From the NCBI RefSeq assembly GCF_900096965.1, contig NZ_FMYM01000007.1:62001-126000 (forward strand): 64,000 nt of DNA. Direction: 5' to 3'. The notes beneath the pieces are model-generated. The model was not told where the DNA came from. It made no database searches and saw only the letters and a program-made list of their open reading frames with translations. A program made the position numbers and the translations under genes. The stretch's first letter is position 1. Every line of letters starts with the position of its first letter. Source of the stretch: Shouchella lonarensis. GTDB lineage: Bacteria; Bacillota; Bacilli; Bacillales; Bacillaceae_D. This document shows positions 1-10,502 of this stretch, in pieces.

Positions 1-254
1 AAGAAGAGGTGGATTTGATTCTGCCTGAAGGGATGAGGGACATGCTTGGCGATATCGTTATTTCGGTGCCGCATATAGAGCGCCAGGCATCAGAGTACGG
101 GCATACGTATGAACGAGAGCTTGCATTTTTACTTGTGCACGGTTTTTTACATCTATTAGGGTACGATCATATGAATGAAACGGATGAAAAAAAGATGTTC
201 ACAAGACAGGAGGAGATTTTACAATCTTATGGGCTTGGAAGACCGCAATCGTAA
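1..254 (+). CDS. ybeY: Endoribonuclease YbeY, C-terminal part (5' truncated)
   Basis: YbeY is a single-strand-specific metal-dependent endoribonuclease needed for 16S rRNA 3'-end maturation and ribosome quality control. The reading frame is already open at the left edge, so the N-terminal half lies outside the window. The visible part carries the family signature [11 protein letters not shown], whose three histidines bind the metal. The gene overlaps dgkA by 26 bases, which suggests translational coupling. The order ybeY-dgkA-cdd-era matches B. subtilis, which supports the call. Confidence 0.93.
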   Translation, partial: EEVDLILPEGMRDMLGDIVISVPHIERQASEYGHTYERELAFLLVHGFLHLLGYDHMNETDEKKMFTRQEEILQSYGLGRPQS

Positions 255-615
255 AGGGATTCGTCGGCTGTTTCGATCTTTTGGTTATGCAATGTCAGGG
301 CTCGCTTATGTATGCAAAAATGAGCAAAACATGCAAGTTCATCTTGTCAGTGCCGCACTTGTCATATGTGCGGGATGGTATTTAGCTATTCCCCTAACCC
401 ATTGGCTCGTGTTGCTGCTCGTGATTGGGGGCATGCTTACGTTAGAAATTATGAATACCGCCATCGAGCGAACGGTTGACTTAGTTGTAGAAGCGTACCA
501 TCCATTAGCGAAGCGGGCGAAAGATATTGCAGCTGCGGCGGTGTTTATGTTCAGTTTATTTGCTGTAATAATTGGTCTGTTTATTTTTATCCCGCCAATT
601 GTAAAATTGTTTTGA
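229..615 (+). CDS. dgkA: Undecaprenol / diacylglycerol kinase DgkA
   Basis: A 128-residue integral membrane lipid kinase. In Gram-positive bacteria this family phosphorylates undecaprenol for cell-wall carrier recycling. I start at ATG 229 ([10 protein letters not shown]) because AGGAGG at 208-213 lies upstream at a workable distance; an earlier in-frame ATG has no such site. Three hydrophobic segments are visible, and the core motif [12 protein letters not shown] (with its E, N and D residues) is the family's catalytic/metal-binding signature, followed by the AKDIAAAAV helix. It sits between ybeY and cdd. Confidence 0.93.
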   Translation: MGLEDRNRKGIRRLFRSFGYAMSGLAYVCKNEQNMQVHLVSAALVICAGWYLAIPLTHWLVLLLVIGGMLTLEIMNTAIERTVDLVVEAYHPLAKRAKDIAAAAVFMFSLFAVIIGLFIFIPPIVKLF

Positions 616-628
616 GAGGAGCATATTT

Positions 629-1030
629 ATGGATAAGAAAGCATTAATGGAGCAAGCGCTGGAGGCACGACGTCATGCGTATATTCCTTATTCATCCTTT
701 GCAGTCGGAGCGGCATTGTTACTTGCTGATGGGACAGTTGTACATGGTGCCAACATTGAAAATGCTTCGTACGGTTTAACAAATTGTGCCGAGCGAACAG
801 CACTTTTCAAGGCATACAAAGAGGGGCATGCGCCGTTTCAAGCGATCGCGGTTGTCGCTGATACCGATGAACCAATTTCTCCTTGTGGGGCTTGTCGTCA
901 AGTATTAGTTGAGCTTTGTCCGCCGGATATGCCTGTTTATTTAGGGAACTTACAAGGTGATTGGCAAGAAACAACTGTTCAAGCACTATTACCAGGATTT
1001 TTTAAAGCGGAGGACATGTATGAGCGTTAA
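629..1030 (+). CDS. cdd: Cytidine deaminase
   Basis: Deaminates cytidine and deoxycytidine to uridine forms in pyrimidine salvage; a cytosolic tetrameric zinc enzyme. The protein is 133 residues, close to the family norm. The active-site pattern is complete: C53 and the proton-shuttling E55 in NCAERT, then C86 and C89 in PCGACRQ as zinc ligands. A GAGAGGAG ribosome binding site precedes ATG 629. The end of the gene overlaps the era start by 11 bases. Confidence 0.96.
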   Translation: MDKKALMEQALEARRHAYIPYSSFAVGAALLLADGTVVHGANIENASYGLTNCAERTALFKAYKEGHAPFQAIAVVADTDEPISPCGACRQVLVELCPPDMPVYLGNLQGDWQETTVQALLPGFFKAEDMYER

Positions 1031-1934
1031 GGAACAATCATTTAAGTCAGGTTTTGTCTCGATTATCGGTCGACCGAATGTCGGCAAGTCGACGTTATTA
1101 AACCATGTGATCGGTCAAAAAATTGCAATCATGTCAGACAAACCACAAACAACGAGAAACAAAGTACAAGGCGTGTATACGGATGCTGATGTGCAAGTTA
1201 TTTTCATTGATACACCAGGGATCCATAAGCCGAAACATCGTCTCGGTGATTTCATGATGAAAGTGGCTAAAAATACGTTACGTGAAGTCGATCTCATTTT
1301 ATATGTCATTTCTGCCGATGAACAATTCGGCCCGGGTGAACAATATATTCTCGAACGTTTACAGGAAACGAACCAGCCGGTATTTTTGGTCGTTAATAAA
1401 ATTGATAAGGTGACCTCAGATGAATTGCTTCATATGATCGCATCTTATAAGGATCGGTATGATTTTGCAGAAATTGTTCCGATTTCAGCACTGGAGGGTG
1501 AGAATGTCCCAACACTGATGAAACAAATCGTGTCTTATATGAAAGAAGGACCTCAATATTATCCGGCTGACCAAGTGACAGACCACCCAGAACGATTCAT
1601 TGTTTCCGAGCTCATTCGTGAGAAGGTGTTGCAGTTAACACGCGAAGAAATTCCCCATGCAATCGCGGTTGTTATTGAACAAATGAAGCGGCGGGACAAT
1701 GGAAAAGTGTATGTAGGAGCGACGGTCATTGTCGAGCGTTCTTCGCAAAAAGGAATGATTATCGGGAAGCGTGGGGCAATGTTGAAAGAGATCGGTCAGC
1801 TTGCACGTGCAGATATTGAAGCCTTGCTTGGTTCGGGCGTGTTTTTAGAATTATGGGTGAAGGTGCAAAAAGATTGGCGTAATCGTCCTGCACAACTACG
1901 CGATTTTGGTTTTAATGAAGAGGACTATTCGTAA
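1020..1934 (+). CDS. era: GTPase Era
   Basis: Essential GTPase that binds the 3' end of 16S rRNA and helps assemble the 30S subunit. 304 residues. The G domain shows G1 GRPNVGKS (residues 17-24), G3 DTPG and G4 NKID; the C-terminal KH RNA-binding domain contains [12 protein letters not shown] start at ATG 1020, after GCGGAGG at about 1008-1014 and inside the end of cdd. A longer in-frame version from 957 would add 21 unrelated residues and is unlikely. Confidence 0.96.
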   Translation: MSVKEQSFKSGFVSIIGRPNVGKSTLLNHVIGQKIAIMSDKPQTTRNKVQGVYTDADVQVIFIDTPGIHKPKHRLGDFMMKVAKNTLREVDLILYVISADEQFGPGEQYILERLQETNQPVFLVVNKIDKVTSDELLHMIASYKDRYDFAEIVPISALEGENVPTLMKQIVSYMKEGPQYYPADQVTDHPERFIVSELIREKVLQLTREEIPHAIAVVIEQMKRRDNGKVYVGATVIVERSSQKGMIIGKRGAMLKEIGQLARADIEALLGSGVFLELWVKVQKDWRNRPAQLRDFGFNEEDYS

Positions 1935-2091
1935 GCAGGACACGTAATTTTGAAAAAGTCAAGGGTGGGGAATTAACAATTTTTCCATAGCATGATACGT
2001 GCGTCTACAGGTGAACATAACAAGCAAAGGGTCGCCCCGTAGAAGACGGTGCGTTTGTAAAAGAACCTAGGAAATGAAAGGGTGGCTTTTA

Positions 2092-2232
2092 ATGCTTGAG
2101 CTATTATGGAAAGTATTTTCGCAGACAGGGAATGTAGACATGTATTTGTTATTGAAAGAGCTAGAGGAAAACGGAGAAGACCTTGAAAATAACACAAGTG
2201 AAACCGGCTCACTTGGTCCTTCTCCTCTTTAA
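2092..2232 (+). CDS. yqzL: YqzL family small protein
   Basis: A 46-residue protein starting MLELLWKVFSQTGNVD and rich in Leu and Glu. The N-terminal WKVFSQTGN stretch and the position between era and recO match YqzL of B. subtilis. No function is established. The ribosome binding site GAAAGGGTGG lies just upstream of ATG 2092. The gene starts about 157 bases after era and ends 27 bases before recO, so it is probably part of the same transcript. Confidence 0.8.
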   Translation: MLELLWKVFSQTGNVDMYLLLKELEENGEDLENNTSETGSLGPSPL

Positions 2233-2259
2233 AAACCCGCACCAATATAGGGAGAGGTC

Positions 2260-3033
2260 ATGTTAAAAAAAGTCGACGGCATTGTGCTGAAATCGATTGA
2301 TTACGGAGAGACAGATAAAATTGTGACATTGTATACAACGTCTTATGGGAAGATGGCTGTGTTAGCAAAAGGGGCCAAAAAAGGGACGAGCCGTTTTTCA
2401 GCAGTGACACAGCCATTTGTGTATGGGTCGTTTTTGTTTTTTCAAGGACGAGGCATGCCATCACTTAGTCAAGGTGATGTGTTGCAGTCGTTTAAAACAA
2501 TTCATATGGATATGACAAAAGCTGCGTATGCCGCATACATGGTAGAGTTAGTCGATAAACTTACAGAAGCGCGGCGGATATATTTGCATGTATTTGACTG
2601 GCTTATTGTCGCACTAAAACAACTTGAAACAGGATACGATGGTGAAGTGATTGCACGTATCGTCGATTTGAAAATGTTAACGGTCGCCGGCGCAAAACCT
2701 GTGTTGGATTATTGCGCGGTTTGTCGTTCAGACACTCATGATCCAACCGTATTTTCGATTACACAGGCAGGTTTTTTATGTGTCACTTGCGCGTACCGTG
2801 ATCAGCATGCTTATCCAATATCAATTACCTTTGCCCAGTTGTTACGTACACTTTATTATGTCGACTTAAACAAGATCGGCACAATTTCAATTTCAGCAAG
2901 CACAAAGAAGCGACTCCGTACAATGTTGCATATGTATTACGACGAATATGTAGGGATTCATTTAAAGACACGGGGGTTTATTACGCAACTAGAGCGGTAT
3001 GATCCACGTCTTTTCACGCTTGACAATGATTAA
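2260..3033 (+). CDS. recO: DNA repair protein RecO
   Basis: RecO acts with RecR to load RecA on SSB-coated single-stranded DNA in recombinational repair. 257 residues, typical length. The N-terminal OB-fold begins MLKKVDGIVLKSIDYGETDKI. A cysteine cluster follows (CAVC near residue 150, then CVTC), as in zinc-binding RecO proteins. GGGAGAGG precedes ATG 2260. Its last codons contain the -35 element of the glyQS leader promoter, so the next operon starts inside this gene's 3' end. Confidence 0.94.
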   Translation: MLKKVDGIVLKSIDYGETDKIVTLYTTSYGKMAVLAKGAKKGTSRFSAVTQPFVYGSFLFFQGRGMPSLSQGDVLQSFKTIHMDMTKAAYAAYMVELVDKLTEARRIYLHVFDWLIVALKQLETGYDGEVIARIVDLKMLTVAGAKPVLDYCAVCRSDTHDPTVFSITQAGFLCVTCAYRDQHAYPISITFAQLLRTLYYVDLNKIGTISISASTKKRLRTMLHMYYDEYVGIHLKTRGFITQLERYDPRLFTLDND

Positions 3034-3048
3034 AAAAGCGACTATAAT
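3020..3048 (+). promoter_or_regulatory. Sigma-A promoter of the glyQS T-box transcript
   Basis: TTGACA at 3020-3025 and TATAAT at 3043-3048, separated by exactly 17 bases, are a full consensus vegetative promoter. The -35 lies inside the recO coding sequence and the stop codon of recO falls in the spacer. Transcription should start near 3055, just ahead of the T-box leader. Confidence 0.85.
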
Positions 3049-3057
3049 GAGCAAACA

Positions 3058-3345
3058 ATGAAAAGGTGCGTCTGAGGGAAAAAAGAGCGTTTGCGTCACT
3101 TGATGCATAGCGATCCTAGGGTGGTGTGAGCTAGGACATCAAAGCAAGTGTACAGGCAATTCCCGAGCATAATCGGATAAAGTGATCGACCATCAGCAGT
3201 CAGGAATTAGAGACCAGAAGTCGGAACAAAAGGGCATCATCCGACCTCGGGCGACTGATTTTTGACTTCCGGTCGATAAGTAGGGTGGAACCGCGGGCAA
3301 ACTGCTCGTCCCTATGCCACATGGGCGTAGAGGCGAGTTTTTTTT
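3058..3345 (+). promoter_or_regulatory. T-box riboswitch, glycine specific, upstream of glyQS
   Basis: The T-box consensus AGGGTGGAACCGCGGG is at 3282-3297. Stem I can be drawn: GGGAA/TTCCC at its base, CACTTG pairing with CAAGTG, GATG with CATC, and TCCTAG with CTAGGA. The 3' side of the lower internal loop reads TACAGGCAA, giving a GGC (glycine) specifier at 3155-3157 followed by the usual purine. A GC-rich terminator with eight Ts follows at about 3305-3345. Uncharged tRNA-Gly would stabilise the antiterminator and allow glyQS expression. Confidence 0.93.
3305..3345 (+). terminator. T-box-controlled intrinsic terminator before glyQ
   Basis: CTCGTCCCTATGCC pairs imperfectly with GGGCGTAGAGGCGAG and is followed by a run of eight Ts. 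Its 5' arm lies immediately after the T-box sequence, the normal mutually exclusive arrangement. Confidence 0.88.
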
Positions 3346-3379
3346 GTCGTCTACTGCCCCTAATAAAGGAGGACAATCA

Positions 3380-4270
3380 ATGGATGTTCAGTCAATGATT
3401 TTAACGTTGCAATCTTTTTGGTCAAAGCAAAACTGTATCATTATGAATGCCTATGACATAGAGAAAGGGGCAGGAACGATGAGTCCGCATACGTTGCTAC
3501 GTACAATTGGCCCTGAGCCATGGAACGTGGCCTATGTGGAACCGTCGCGCCGTCCTGCTGACGGGCGTTACGGAGAAAATCCAAATCGCTTATACCAACA
3601 TCACCAATTTCAAGTCATTATGAAACCATCGCCGCTTCATATTCAGGAGCTCTATTTAGATAGTTTGCGGGCGTTAGGTATTGATCCGTTAGCGCACGAC
3701 ATTCGTTTTGTGGAAGATAACTGGGAGAATCCGACGCTTGGCTGTGCAGGCCTCGGCTGGGAAGTATGGTTAGATGGCATGGAGATCACGCAATTTACGT
3801 ACTTCCAGCAAGTAGGTGGTATGGAAGCGAATCCCGTCTCTGCCGAAATTACGTATGGCCTTGAACGGTTAGCGATGTATATTCAAGACAAGGAAAATGT
3901 GTTTGAGCTTGCCTGGGTCGATGAATTTACATACGGTGATATTTTCCATCAGCCAGAGTACGAGCATTCTAAATATACGTTCGAGGTGTCGGACACGAAG
4001 ATGTTGTTTTCGCTGTTCTCGACGTATGAAACAGAGGCGACGCGTGCACTTGAGGCAGGACTTGTCTTTCCTGCGTACGATTACATTCTCAAATGTTCGC
4101 ACACGTTCAATTTGCTTGATGCACGGGGCGCGATTTCAGTCACTGAACGAACTGGATATATTGGGCGTGTACGTACGCTTGCGCGGAAAGCAGCGCGTCT
4201 CTATTATGATGAAAGAGAAAGGCTTGGTTTTCCGATGTTAAAGAAGGAGGGCTCCTCACATGAATCATAA
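3380..4270 (+). CDS. glyQ: Glycyl-tRNA synthetase alpha subunit
   Basis: Alpha chain of the alpha2-beta2 bacterial glycyl-tRNA synthetase, carrying the class II catalytic core that makes glycyl-adenylate. 296 residues. Family blocks visible include [16 protein letters not shown] near the N-terminus, [17 protein letters not shown], and [13 protein letters not shown] 3380 follows AAAGGAGG at 3366-3373; an earlier in-frame ATG at 3314 lies within the terminator hairpin and is rejected. It overlaps glyS by 11 bases. Confidence 0.96.
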   Translation: MDVQSMILTLQSFWSKQNCIIMNAYDIEKGAGTMSPHTLLRTIGPEPWNVAYVEPSRRPADGRYGENPNRLYQHHQFQVIMKPSPLHIQELYLDSLRALGIDPLAHDIRFVEDNWENPTLGCAGLGWEVWLDGMEITQFTYFQQVGGMEANPVSAEITYGLERLAMYIQDKENVFELAWVDEFTYGDIFHQPEYEHSKYTFEVSDTKMLFSLFSTYETEATRALEAGLVFPAYDYILKCSHTFNLLDARGAISVTERTGYIGRVRTLARKAARLYYDERERLGFPMLKKEGSSHES

Positions 4271-6344
4271 GCCATTGTTATTAGAAATTGGTGTAGAAGA
4301 ATTGCCAGCACGAGAAGTCGTACCGGCTGTGAAGCAGCTCGGTGAGAAAGTGCGCGCATGGCTGGATGACAAAGGATTGTCATATGAAAAAGTCGAGACG
4401 TACGCGACACCGCGGCGTTTGGCTGTCATTGTTGAGGCACTTGCTGTAAAGCAGCCAGATGTCACTGCTGAAGTACGTGGACCGGCAAAAAGGATTGCGA
4501 TGGATGCTTCTGGTGAATGGACAAAAGCGGCCCTTGGGTTTGCCCGCGGTCAAGGCGTCGAGGCGCAAGCACTTCAAGTCAAGCACGTTGGAGATGTCGA
4601 ATATATTTTTGCCAATACATTTACGGCTGGAAAAGAAACGATTTCCCTTTTGCCTGAGCTAAAAGACATCGTAACGTCGCTTAATTTTTCGAAAAATATG
4701 CGTTGGCATACGTATGATTTACGTTACGCGCGCCCGATTCAATGGCTTGTGGCGCTTTATGGAGAAGACGTTGTCCCTTTTTCAATCACAGCCGTTTCAA
4801 CAAACCGACATACAAAGGGGCACCGCTTTTTAGGGGAGGAAGTCACGTTACACTCTCCGGATGAGTATGTAGAAAAGTTAGAAGCGCAATATGTCATGGT
4901 TGATGTAGAGAAGCGTAAGTCGCGCATTTGTATGCAATTAGAACAACTGATGACGAAAAATGGTTGGCATATTCCAATTGACAAAGCATTGTTGGAAGAA
5001 GTGACGAACTTAGTGGAATATCCAACGGCACTTGCTGGTCAGTTTGATGAAGCATTTCTATCTTTGCCAAAAGAAGTGCTTGTAACGACCATGCGTGAGC
5101 ACCAACGCTATTTTCCAGTTACAGACGCCAATGGTCAGTTGCTTCCTTATTTTGTGACCATTCGCAATGGGAACGATGCATCTATCGCGCAAGTGGTGAA
5201 GGGCAATGAAAAAGTGTTACGAGCGCGCTTGGCAGATGCGAAATTTTTCTATGAAGAAGACGGAAACCGTTCGATTGAAGAGTCAATTGCGAAGCTAGAC
5301 CACATTGTTTTCCACGAATCAATTGGGACAATTGGCCAAAAAGTGGCGCGCACGACTGCGATAGCCACATGGTTAGCAACACAAAGTGGTTTATCGGAAG
5401 CGGAACAAGAGACGGTGCGTCGTGCTGCAGCAATGAGCAAATTTGATCTTGTGACGAATATGGTAGGTGAATTTCCAGAACTACAAGGACGAATGGGGCA
5501 AGTGTACGCGCTGAAAGCAGGTGAGGCGGAAGCCGTTGCAACAGCCATTTATGAGCAATATTTGCCACGGTTTGCAAAAGACGTGACGCCAACAAGTGCA
5601 GCGGGAACAATGCTTGCGTTAGCAGACCGCCTAGATACGCTTGTATCATGTTTTGGAATTGGACTCATTCCAACCGGTTCTCAAGATCCCTATGCACTGA
5701 GACGACAAGCAAGTGGCGTTGTTTACCTGTTACTTGCCTATAAATCCCGACTACATTTGGATACATTACTTGATTATGCGTTGGAAGTTGCCTCAAAAGA
5801 AGGATTTATGACTACGTCTGTCGAAGAAACAAAGGAGGCGCTCTTAACATTTTTTGAGACACGTTTGAAATACGCTTTTACTGAAGCCGGAAATCGCTAT
5901 GACGTGGTCGATGCGGTGCTACAAGCTCCACAAACGGATGTAGAAACAATGCTTGCGAAAAGCCAGTTGCTCACAGAAAAGGTGGATGACGCGACATTTA
6001 AAAAGAGTGTAGAAGCGTTTCGACGTGTGACAAATTTAGCAACAAAAGCAACACACGACGAGGAAGTGTCAAATGATCTTTTTGAAAATGAGTCAGAAAG
6101 TATGTTATGTCAAGCAACGTTGAAAGTCGAAAAAGAGATGGGTCAAGCTTTAGCGGCACGTGATGTGAAAGCAGCGTTTGCATCATTAACAGCGTGTGAA
6201 CCGGCAATTGCTGCGTTTTTCGCGGACACGATGGTCATGTGTGACGATGCGCGCATCCGTCACAATCGGTTGGCATTGTTGCGACGGCTGGCACAGTCGA
6301 TAGAAGCTTTTGCTGACTTTCAGCAACTCGTTCTTCCTACGTGA
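4260..6344 (+). CDS. glyS: Glycyl-tRNA synthetase beta subunit
   Basis: Beta chain of the heterotetrameric glycyl-tRNA synthetase, which mainly recognises tRNA-Gly. 694 residues, the usual length. The protein opens with [17 protein letters not shown], typical of GlyS, and ends in a helical anticodon-binding-like domain. AAGGAGG lies at about 4245-4251, inside the end of glyQ. Expression is governed by the T-box leader. Confidence 0.96.
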   Translation: MNHKPLLLEIGVEELPAREVVPAVKQLGEKVRAWLDDKGLSYEKVETYATPRRLAVIVEALAVKQPDVTAEVRGPAKRIAMDASGEWTKAALGFARGQGVEAQALQVKHVGDVEYIFANTFTAGKETISLLPELKDIVTSLNFSKNMRWHTYDLRYARPIQWLVALYGEDVVPFSITAVSTNRHTKGHRFLGEEVTLHSPDEYVEKLEAQYVMVDVEKRKSRICMQLEQLMTKNGWHIPIDKALLEEVTNLVEYPTALAGQFDEAFLSLPKEVLVTTMREHQRYFPVTDANGQLLPYFVTIRNGNDASIAQVVKGNEKVLRARLADAKFFYEEDGNRSIEESIAKLDHIVFHESIGTIGQKVARTTAIATWLATQSGLSEAEQETVRRAAAMSKFDLVTNMVGEFPELQGRMGQVYALKAGEAEAVATAIYEQYLPRFAKDVTPTSAAGTMLALADRLDTLVSCFGIGLIPTGSQDPYALRRQASGVVYLLLAYKSRLHLDTLLDYALEVASKEGFMTTSVEETKEALLTFFETRLKYAFTEAGNRYDVVDAVLQAPQTDVETMLAKSQLLTEKVDDATFKKSVEAFRRVTNLATKATHDEEVSNDLFENESESMLCQATLKVEKEMGQALAARDVKAAFASLTACEPAIAAFFADTMVMCDDARIRHNRLALLRRLAQSIEAFADFQQLVLPT

Positions 6345-6360
6345 GTAAGGCAAAAGAGAG

Positions 6361-7005
6361 GTGATCCAAATCGAACTGTCGAAGCGTCAACAACAAATTA
6401 TTGACATTGTGAAAGAGAATGGCCCTATAACAGGGGAGCATATCGCTGAGCGGCTCTCTTTGGCGCGGGCGACACTTCGTCCAGATTTGGCCATCTTAAC
6501 GATGTCCGGATATTTGGATGCACGACCACGTGTTGGTTATTTTTATACAGGGAAAACAGGCGGGCAAATGTTGTCAGATAAAATTAAAGATATTACAGTT
6601 GCCCATTACCAGTCACGTCCTGTACTCGTTTCAGCGTCATCATCTGTATATGAAGCGATTTGTACGATGTTCTTAGAGGACTGTGGCACCTTATTCGTTG
6701 TGGATAAATCAAATACATTAATTGGTGTTGCTTCTAGAAAAGACCTTTTGCGCGCAAGTTTAGGCGAGGGGTCGTTAGAAACAACCCCAGTGAGTGTCGT
6801 GATGTCCCGCATGCCTAACATCGCGATGTGTCAGAAGGAAGATGCAATCATTGAAGTCGCACAAACGTTAATGACACGACAAATAGATGGATTACCTATT
6901 GTGAAAAAAGTCGCTGTAGGATCAGGATATGAGGTCATTGGACGCGTAACGAAAACAAATTTGACCGCGCTATTGGTTGATTTGGCAAATAATGATTTTG
7001 AATGA
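6361..7005 (+). CDS. ccpN: Transcriptional repressor CcpN
   Basis: CcpN represses gluconeogenic genes (gapB, pckA) and the small RNA gene sr1 during growth on sugars in B. subtilis. 214 residues: an N-terminal winged helix (ELSKRQQQIIDIVKENGPIT) followed by two CBS domains (roughly residues 80-210) that bind adenine nucleotides. The only usable start is GTG 6361, but the apparent ribosome binding site AGAGAGGTGATC covers that codon, so initiation may occur slightly downstream. An operator match occurs at 59237 near SR1. Confidence 0.92.
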   Translation: MIQIELSKRQQQIIDIVKENGPITGEHIAERLSLARATLRPDLAILTMSGYLDARPRVGYFYTGKTGGQMLSDKIKDITVAHYQSRPVLVSASSSVYEAICTMFLEDCGTLFVVDKSNTLIGVASRKDLLRASLGEGSLETTPVSVVMSRMPNIAMCQKEDAIIEVAQTLMTRQIDGLPIVKKVAVGSGYEVIGRVTKTNLTALLVDLANNDFE

Positions 7006-7061
7006 GATGAAATAGTGATAGTAGAACATATAGTTCATTTTTTAAGGGGATGAATCCAGTG

Positions 7062-7880
7062 ATGACAAAGAGCCGTGAACGCCTTGTCGTATATGTCGTT
7101 TCAGATTCAGTTGGAGAAACGGCTGAACTTGTTGCCAAAGCGGCAATGAGCCAATTTAGTGAAGCGGGCGTCGATCTTCGTCGCATTCCTTACGTTGAAG
7201 ACAAAGGAACATTGAAAGAAATTATTGAGCTTGCTCAAGAAGAAGATGCACTCATTGCATTTACGCTTGTGATCCCAGAAATGAAACACTTTTTATTAAC
7301 AGAAGCGGCGGCAGTTGGGGTGGAAACGGTCGATATCATTGGTCCGATGTTGGCGAAGATTCATGAATTGACAAATGAAGAGCCTCGTTATGAACCGGGA
7401 TTGATTCATCGCTTAGATGAAGATTATTTTCGTAAGGTCGAAGCGATCGAATTTGCGGTAAAGTATGATGACGGTCGTGATCCTCGAGGGATTATTTTAG
7501 CAGATGTCGTATTAATTGGTGTGTCTCGCACGTCTAAAACCCCACTTTCACAGTATTTAGCGCACAAACGGTTTAAAGTAGCTAACGTTCCGCTCGTACC
7601 CGAGGTGGAACCACCAGAAGAGTTATTTCATATCTCACCAAAAAAATGTGTCGGTTTAAAAATTAGTCCAGAAAAGTTAAATGGCATTCGTGCTGAACGT
7701 TTAAAAGCATTAGGTTTGAAAACGGAAGCCAAATATGCAGATATGAACCGTATTAAGGAAGAATTGGACTATGCATCACGTGTGATGGCAAGAATTCAAT
7801 GTCCCATCATCGATGTTTCAACAAAGGCAGTTGAAGAAACAGCAAATATGATTTCTGATATGTTTCGGAAAAAAGGATAA
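7062..7880 (+). CDS. yqfL: Pyruvate, phosphate dikinase / PEP synthase regulatory protein YqfL
   Basis: Bifunctional serine/threonine kinase and phosphorylase family (DUF299) that switches pyruvate phosphate dikinase or PEP synthase on and off using ADP. The P-loop-like motif [11 protein letters not shown] is present, with [12 protein letters not shown] at the N-terminus. I prefer ATG 7062 because AAGGGG at 7044-7049 abuts the upstream ATG 7050; GTG 7059 is also possible. It follows ccpN as in B. subtilis, where ccpN and yqfL act together on gluconeogenic expression. Confidence 0.9.
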   Translation: MTKSRERLVVYVVSDSVGETAELVAKAAMSQFSEAGVDLRRIPYVEDKGTLKEIIELAQEEDALIAFTLVIPEMKHFLLTEAAAVGVETVDIIGPMLAKIHELTNEEPRYEPGLIHRLDEDYFRKVEAIEFAVKYDDGRDPRGIILADVVLIGVSRTSKTPLSQYLAHKRFKVANVPLVPEVEPPEELFHISPKKCVGLKISPEKLNGIRAERLKALGLKTEAKYADMNRIKEELDYASRVMARIQCPIIDVSTKAVEETANMISDMFRKKG

Positions 7881-8164
7881 AGGATGAAGTGGTAGTCCTT
7901 TAAATAGATCTATTTATAAACACGCGTGAAATGACGTCTTTTCAAACCCGTTACTTTTCAGTATAATGGGTACTTGTGATTGTTTTTAATGATGTGTATG
8001 TATATTGGGCGCATCTAGCAAATAAATATGGAAAAGTCAAGACTTTTTTCTGTTTTTTTGGCAATGATAGAAGAGGAAGGATAAAAATGGTGCCTTCGAC
8101 ATATTTTTTTTGTTTTCGTCAAGTTAGGAAGGAAATACTCGTCATGGTGTAGAAAGATATAGTT

Positions 8165-8623
8165 ATGGGAACAAAAAGAAACCAAATTGTATATGTAGAT
8201 GCTGATTCGTGTCCTGTAAAAGAAGAAATTATTTCTTTGTGTGAGACGTATGAATGTGACGTGGTGTTTGTTTGTTCCTATGCCCACGATCTAAACGCAC
8301 CAGCACATATAAAAATTGTGCAAGTAGATTGTCATAAAGAAGCTGTTGATTTATATATTTTAGCAGCAGTTAAAGAGACTGACGTATGTGTGACACAAGA
8401 TTATGGTCTCGCTTCGCTCTTACTGATGAAAGGAGTGTACGTCGTCTCTCCACGTGGACATCGTTACGACGAGAAAACAATGGATGAGATGTTACAGTCG
8501 CGCTACCTTTCACAAAAGGAGCGACGATCAGGAAAGAAAGTACGCGGGGGGCCGAAAAAATTTACAGCAATTGAGCGGGATCGTTTTAAACAAAATTTGG
8601 CTTCTTTGCTGGATGGTGAGTGA
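8165..8623 (+). CDS. yqxD: YaiI/YqxD family protein
   Basis: 152 residues, opening with the conserved YVDADSCPVKEEI block of the YaiI/YqxD family (NYN/PIN-like fold, biochemical role not established). A second block TQDYGLASLLL and the basic C-terminal region GKKVRGGPKKF are also typical. It directly precedes dnaG, as in B. subtilis. The ribosome binding site before ATG 8165 is weak (AGAAAGA). The 280 bases upstream contain no gene that I can support. Confidence 0.88.
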   Translation: MGTKRNQIVYVDADSCPVKEEIISLCETYECDVVFVCSYAHDLNAPAHIKIVQVDCHKEAVDLYILAAVKETDVCVTQDYGLASLLLMKGVYVVSPRGHRYDEKTMDEMLQSRYLSQKERRSGKKVRGGPKKFTAIERDRFKQNLASLLDGE

Positions 8624-8650
8624 GCGTACGAAAGGATTTGGTGATTGCCC

Positions 8651-10468
8651 ATGGTGGATAAAATACAGGATGAGCAATTGGCTGAGATTCGTAGGGCAAA
8701 TGACATTGTAGAAGTGATTGGTGAATATGTCCAGCTCACAAAGCAAGGGCGTGGTCATAGTGGACTTTGTCCATTTCATCACGAAAAGACACCATCATTT
8801 TCTGTCTCGAGTGAGAAGCAGTTGTATCATTGTTTTGGGTGCGGTGCAGGAGGCAATGTGTTTACCTTTTTGCAAGAAATAGAAGGCTGGCATTTTACCG
8901 AAGCGGCACATCATTTGGCGCGTAGGGCACGTATTGCGCTGCCAGAAGCAACAAAAAATACCACTCATAAGACAAGTATGCACGCTGATCTCCAGGTGAT
9001 GAAAGAAGCGCATACGCTCGCGGCGGAAACGTATCATAATGTATTACGCATGACTGAAGAAGGTGCACCTGGACGGGTGTATGCAGAGGAGAGAAAGTTA
9101 TCTGCTGCACAACTTGAGCACTTTCAAATCGGCTACGCACCGGACCATTGGGAGGCACTTACGACGATTTTTTCAAACAAGAAGTGGTCTCTCTCGCTCA
9201 TGGCACAATGTGGATTGCTTTCCGCAAGAAAACAAGCTGAAGGGTACTATGATTTATTTCGGCATCGCCTCATGTTTCCTGTGAAAGATGGCAAAGGACA
9301 GGTCATTGCGTTTGGTGGTCGGGCGATTGGCGCTGACCAGCCCAAATATTTAAACAGTCCAGAAACCCCATTGTTTCAAAAAGGGAAGACACTGTTTAAC
9401 TTGCATGATGCAAGGTCAGGTATGAGACAGCGTGACCAAGTGATTTTATTTGAAGGAGCGTTTGATGTCATTGCTGCATGGCAAACAGGTGTTACAAATG
9501 CGGTTGCGACTTTTGGTACGGCGCTGACAATTGAACAGGCGACATTGTTGCGGCGAAATGTTTCGCAAGTTGTTCTTTGTTATGACGGTGATCAGGCTGG
9601 GCTTGAAGCAACACGTAAAGCGATTTCCGTGCTTGAAGGTGTAGGGTGTGAAGTGAAAATATGTTTGTTACCAGACGGACTTGATCCAGACGGATTTATT
9701 GCTCATCACGGCGCACAGTCATTTCGATTGCATTTGGAAAAAGAATTGATGTCGGTTATGATGTTTCGTATGCATGATCGTAGGATTGGGAAAAATCTTC
9801 AAAATGAAGGAGATCGGCTACGCTATATTGAAGAAGTAATGCGGGATTTAGCAAAGTATCCGCAAGCAGTCACACGTGAATATTATATGCGCCAACTAGC
9901 AGATGAGTTCGGCTTATCAATAGAAGTGCTTCGCGAGGAACAGACGCGTTTTAGAAAAGAGGTGGCACAGGCAAAGCGAAAAGAAGAAAATTCGTTTGCT
10001 ACGGCGCCGTCTGAAAGAAAATCTAATATACGCTTACCAGCAGCATATGTGCAGGCAGAAAGGGCTTTACTCGGTTATATGTTGCGCGATATTGAAATGG
10101 TATGGCGTGTGTCTACCCAATTAACAGGACAGTTTAATATTGATGCGCATCAAGCGTTATATGCGTATTTATTATCATTTGTGTCACGAACACCTGGAGC
10201 AAATATGGATCTTTTTATTGCCGAGCTAGAGGATCGCGACCTTGCGCGTCTTGCAGCTGAATTATTAGTACAGCCATTAGAGGAACCATGTAGCGATGAG
10301 GCATTTCGCGATTATATAAAGCGGATTGAACAATACCCAAAATGGGCACAATTACTTGCACAGAAACAAGCGATTAAGCAAGCAGAGGACCCAGTAGCTG
10401 CGGCAAAGCTTGCCCAAGCATTGCAGGAAGAGTCACTCCGATTAAAGAATGAATTTGCCAGCAGCTAA
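8651..10468 (+). CDS. dnaG: DNA primase
   Basis: Makes RNA primers at the replication fork. 605 residues. The N-terminal CHC2 zinc finger is complete (C40, H43, C61, C64), followed by the TOPRIM core with EGAFDVIA and DGDQAG, and a C-terminal DnaB-interacting helicase-binding domain. I start at ATG 8651 (MVDKIQDEQ), with AAAGGATTTGGTGAT upstream; a TTG two codons earlier is possible. It precedes sigA, the conserved macromolecular synthesis order. Confidence 0.96.
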   Translation: MVDKIQDEQLAEIRRANDIVEVIGEYVQLTKQGRGHSGLCPFHHEKTPSFSVSSEKQLYHCFGCGAGGNVFTFLQEIEGWHFTEAAHHLARRARIALPEATKNTTHKTSMHADLQVMKEAHTLAAETYHNVLRMTEEGAPGRVYAEERKLSAAQLEHFQIGYAPDHWEALTTIFSNKKWSLSLMAQCGLLSARKQAEGYYDLFRHRLMFPVKDGKGQVIAFGGRAIGADQPKYLNSPETPLFQKGKTLFNLHDARSGMRQRDQVILFEGAFDVIAAWQTGVTNAVATFGTALTIEQATLLRRNVSQVVLCYDGDQAGLEATRKAISVLEGVGCEVKICLLPDGLDPDGFIAHHGAQSFRLHLEKELMSVMMFRMHDRRIGKNLQNEGDRLRYIEEVMRDLAKYPQAVTREYYMRQLADEFGLSIEVLREEQTRFRKEVAQAKRKEENSFATAPSERKSNIRLPAAYVQAERALLGYMLRDIEMVWRVSTQLTGQFNIDAHQALYAYLLSFVSRTPGANMDLFIAELEDRDLARLAAELLVQPLEEPCSDEAFRDYIKRIEQYPKWAQLLAQKQAIKQAEDPVAAAKLAQALQEESLRLKNEFASS

Positions 10469-10502
10469 GTTAGCAGCGTCAATTTTGGAAGGAGGGGATC
10501 GT

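Noticed and set aside
1973-2245. Minus-strand 90-codon frame covering yqzL
   Set aside because: The plus-strand yqzL has a ribosome binding site, a family match and conserved position; the antisense frame has none.
5182-5649. Minus-strand 155-codon frame inside glyS
   Set aside because: It is a long shadow of a well-conserved coding sequence, with no ribosome binding site or domain.
8015-8287. Minus-strand 90-codon frame upstream of yqxD
   Set aside because: It is composed of low-complexity Phe/Ile/Lys codons from AT-rich DNA and overlaps the yqxD start.
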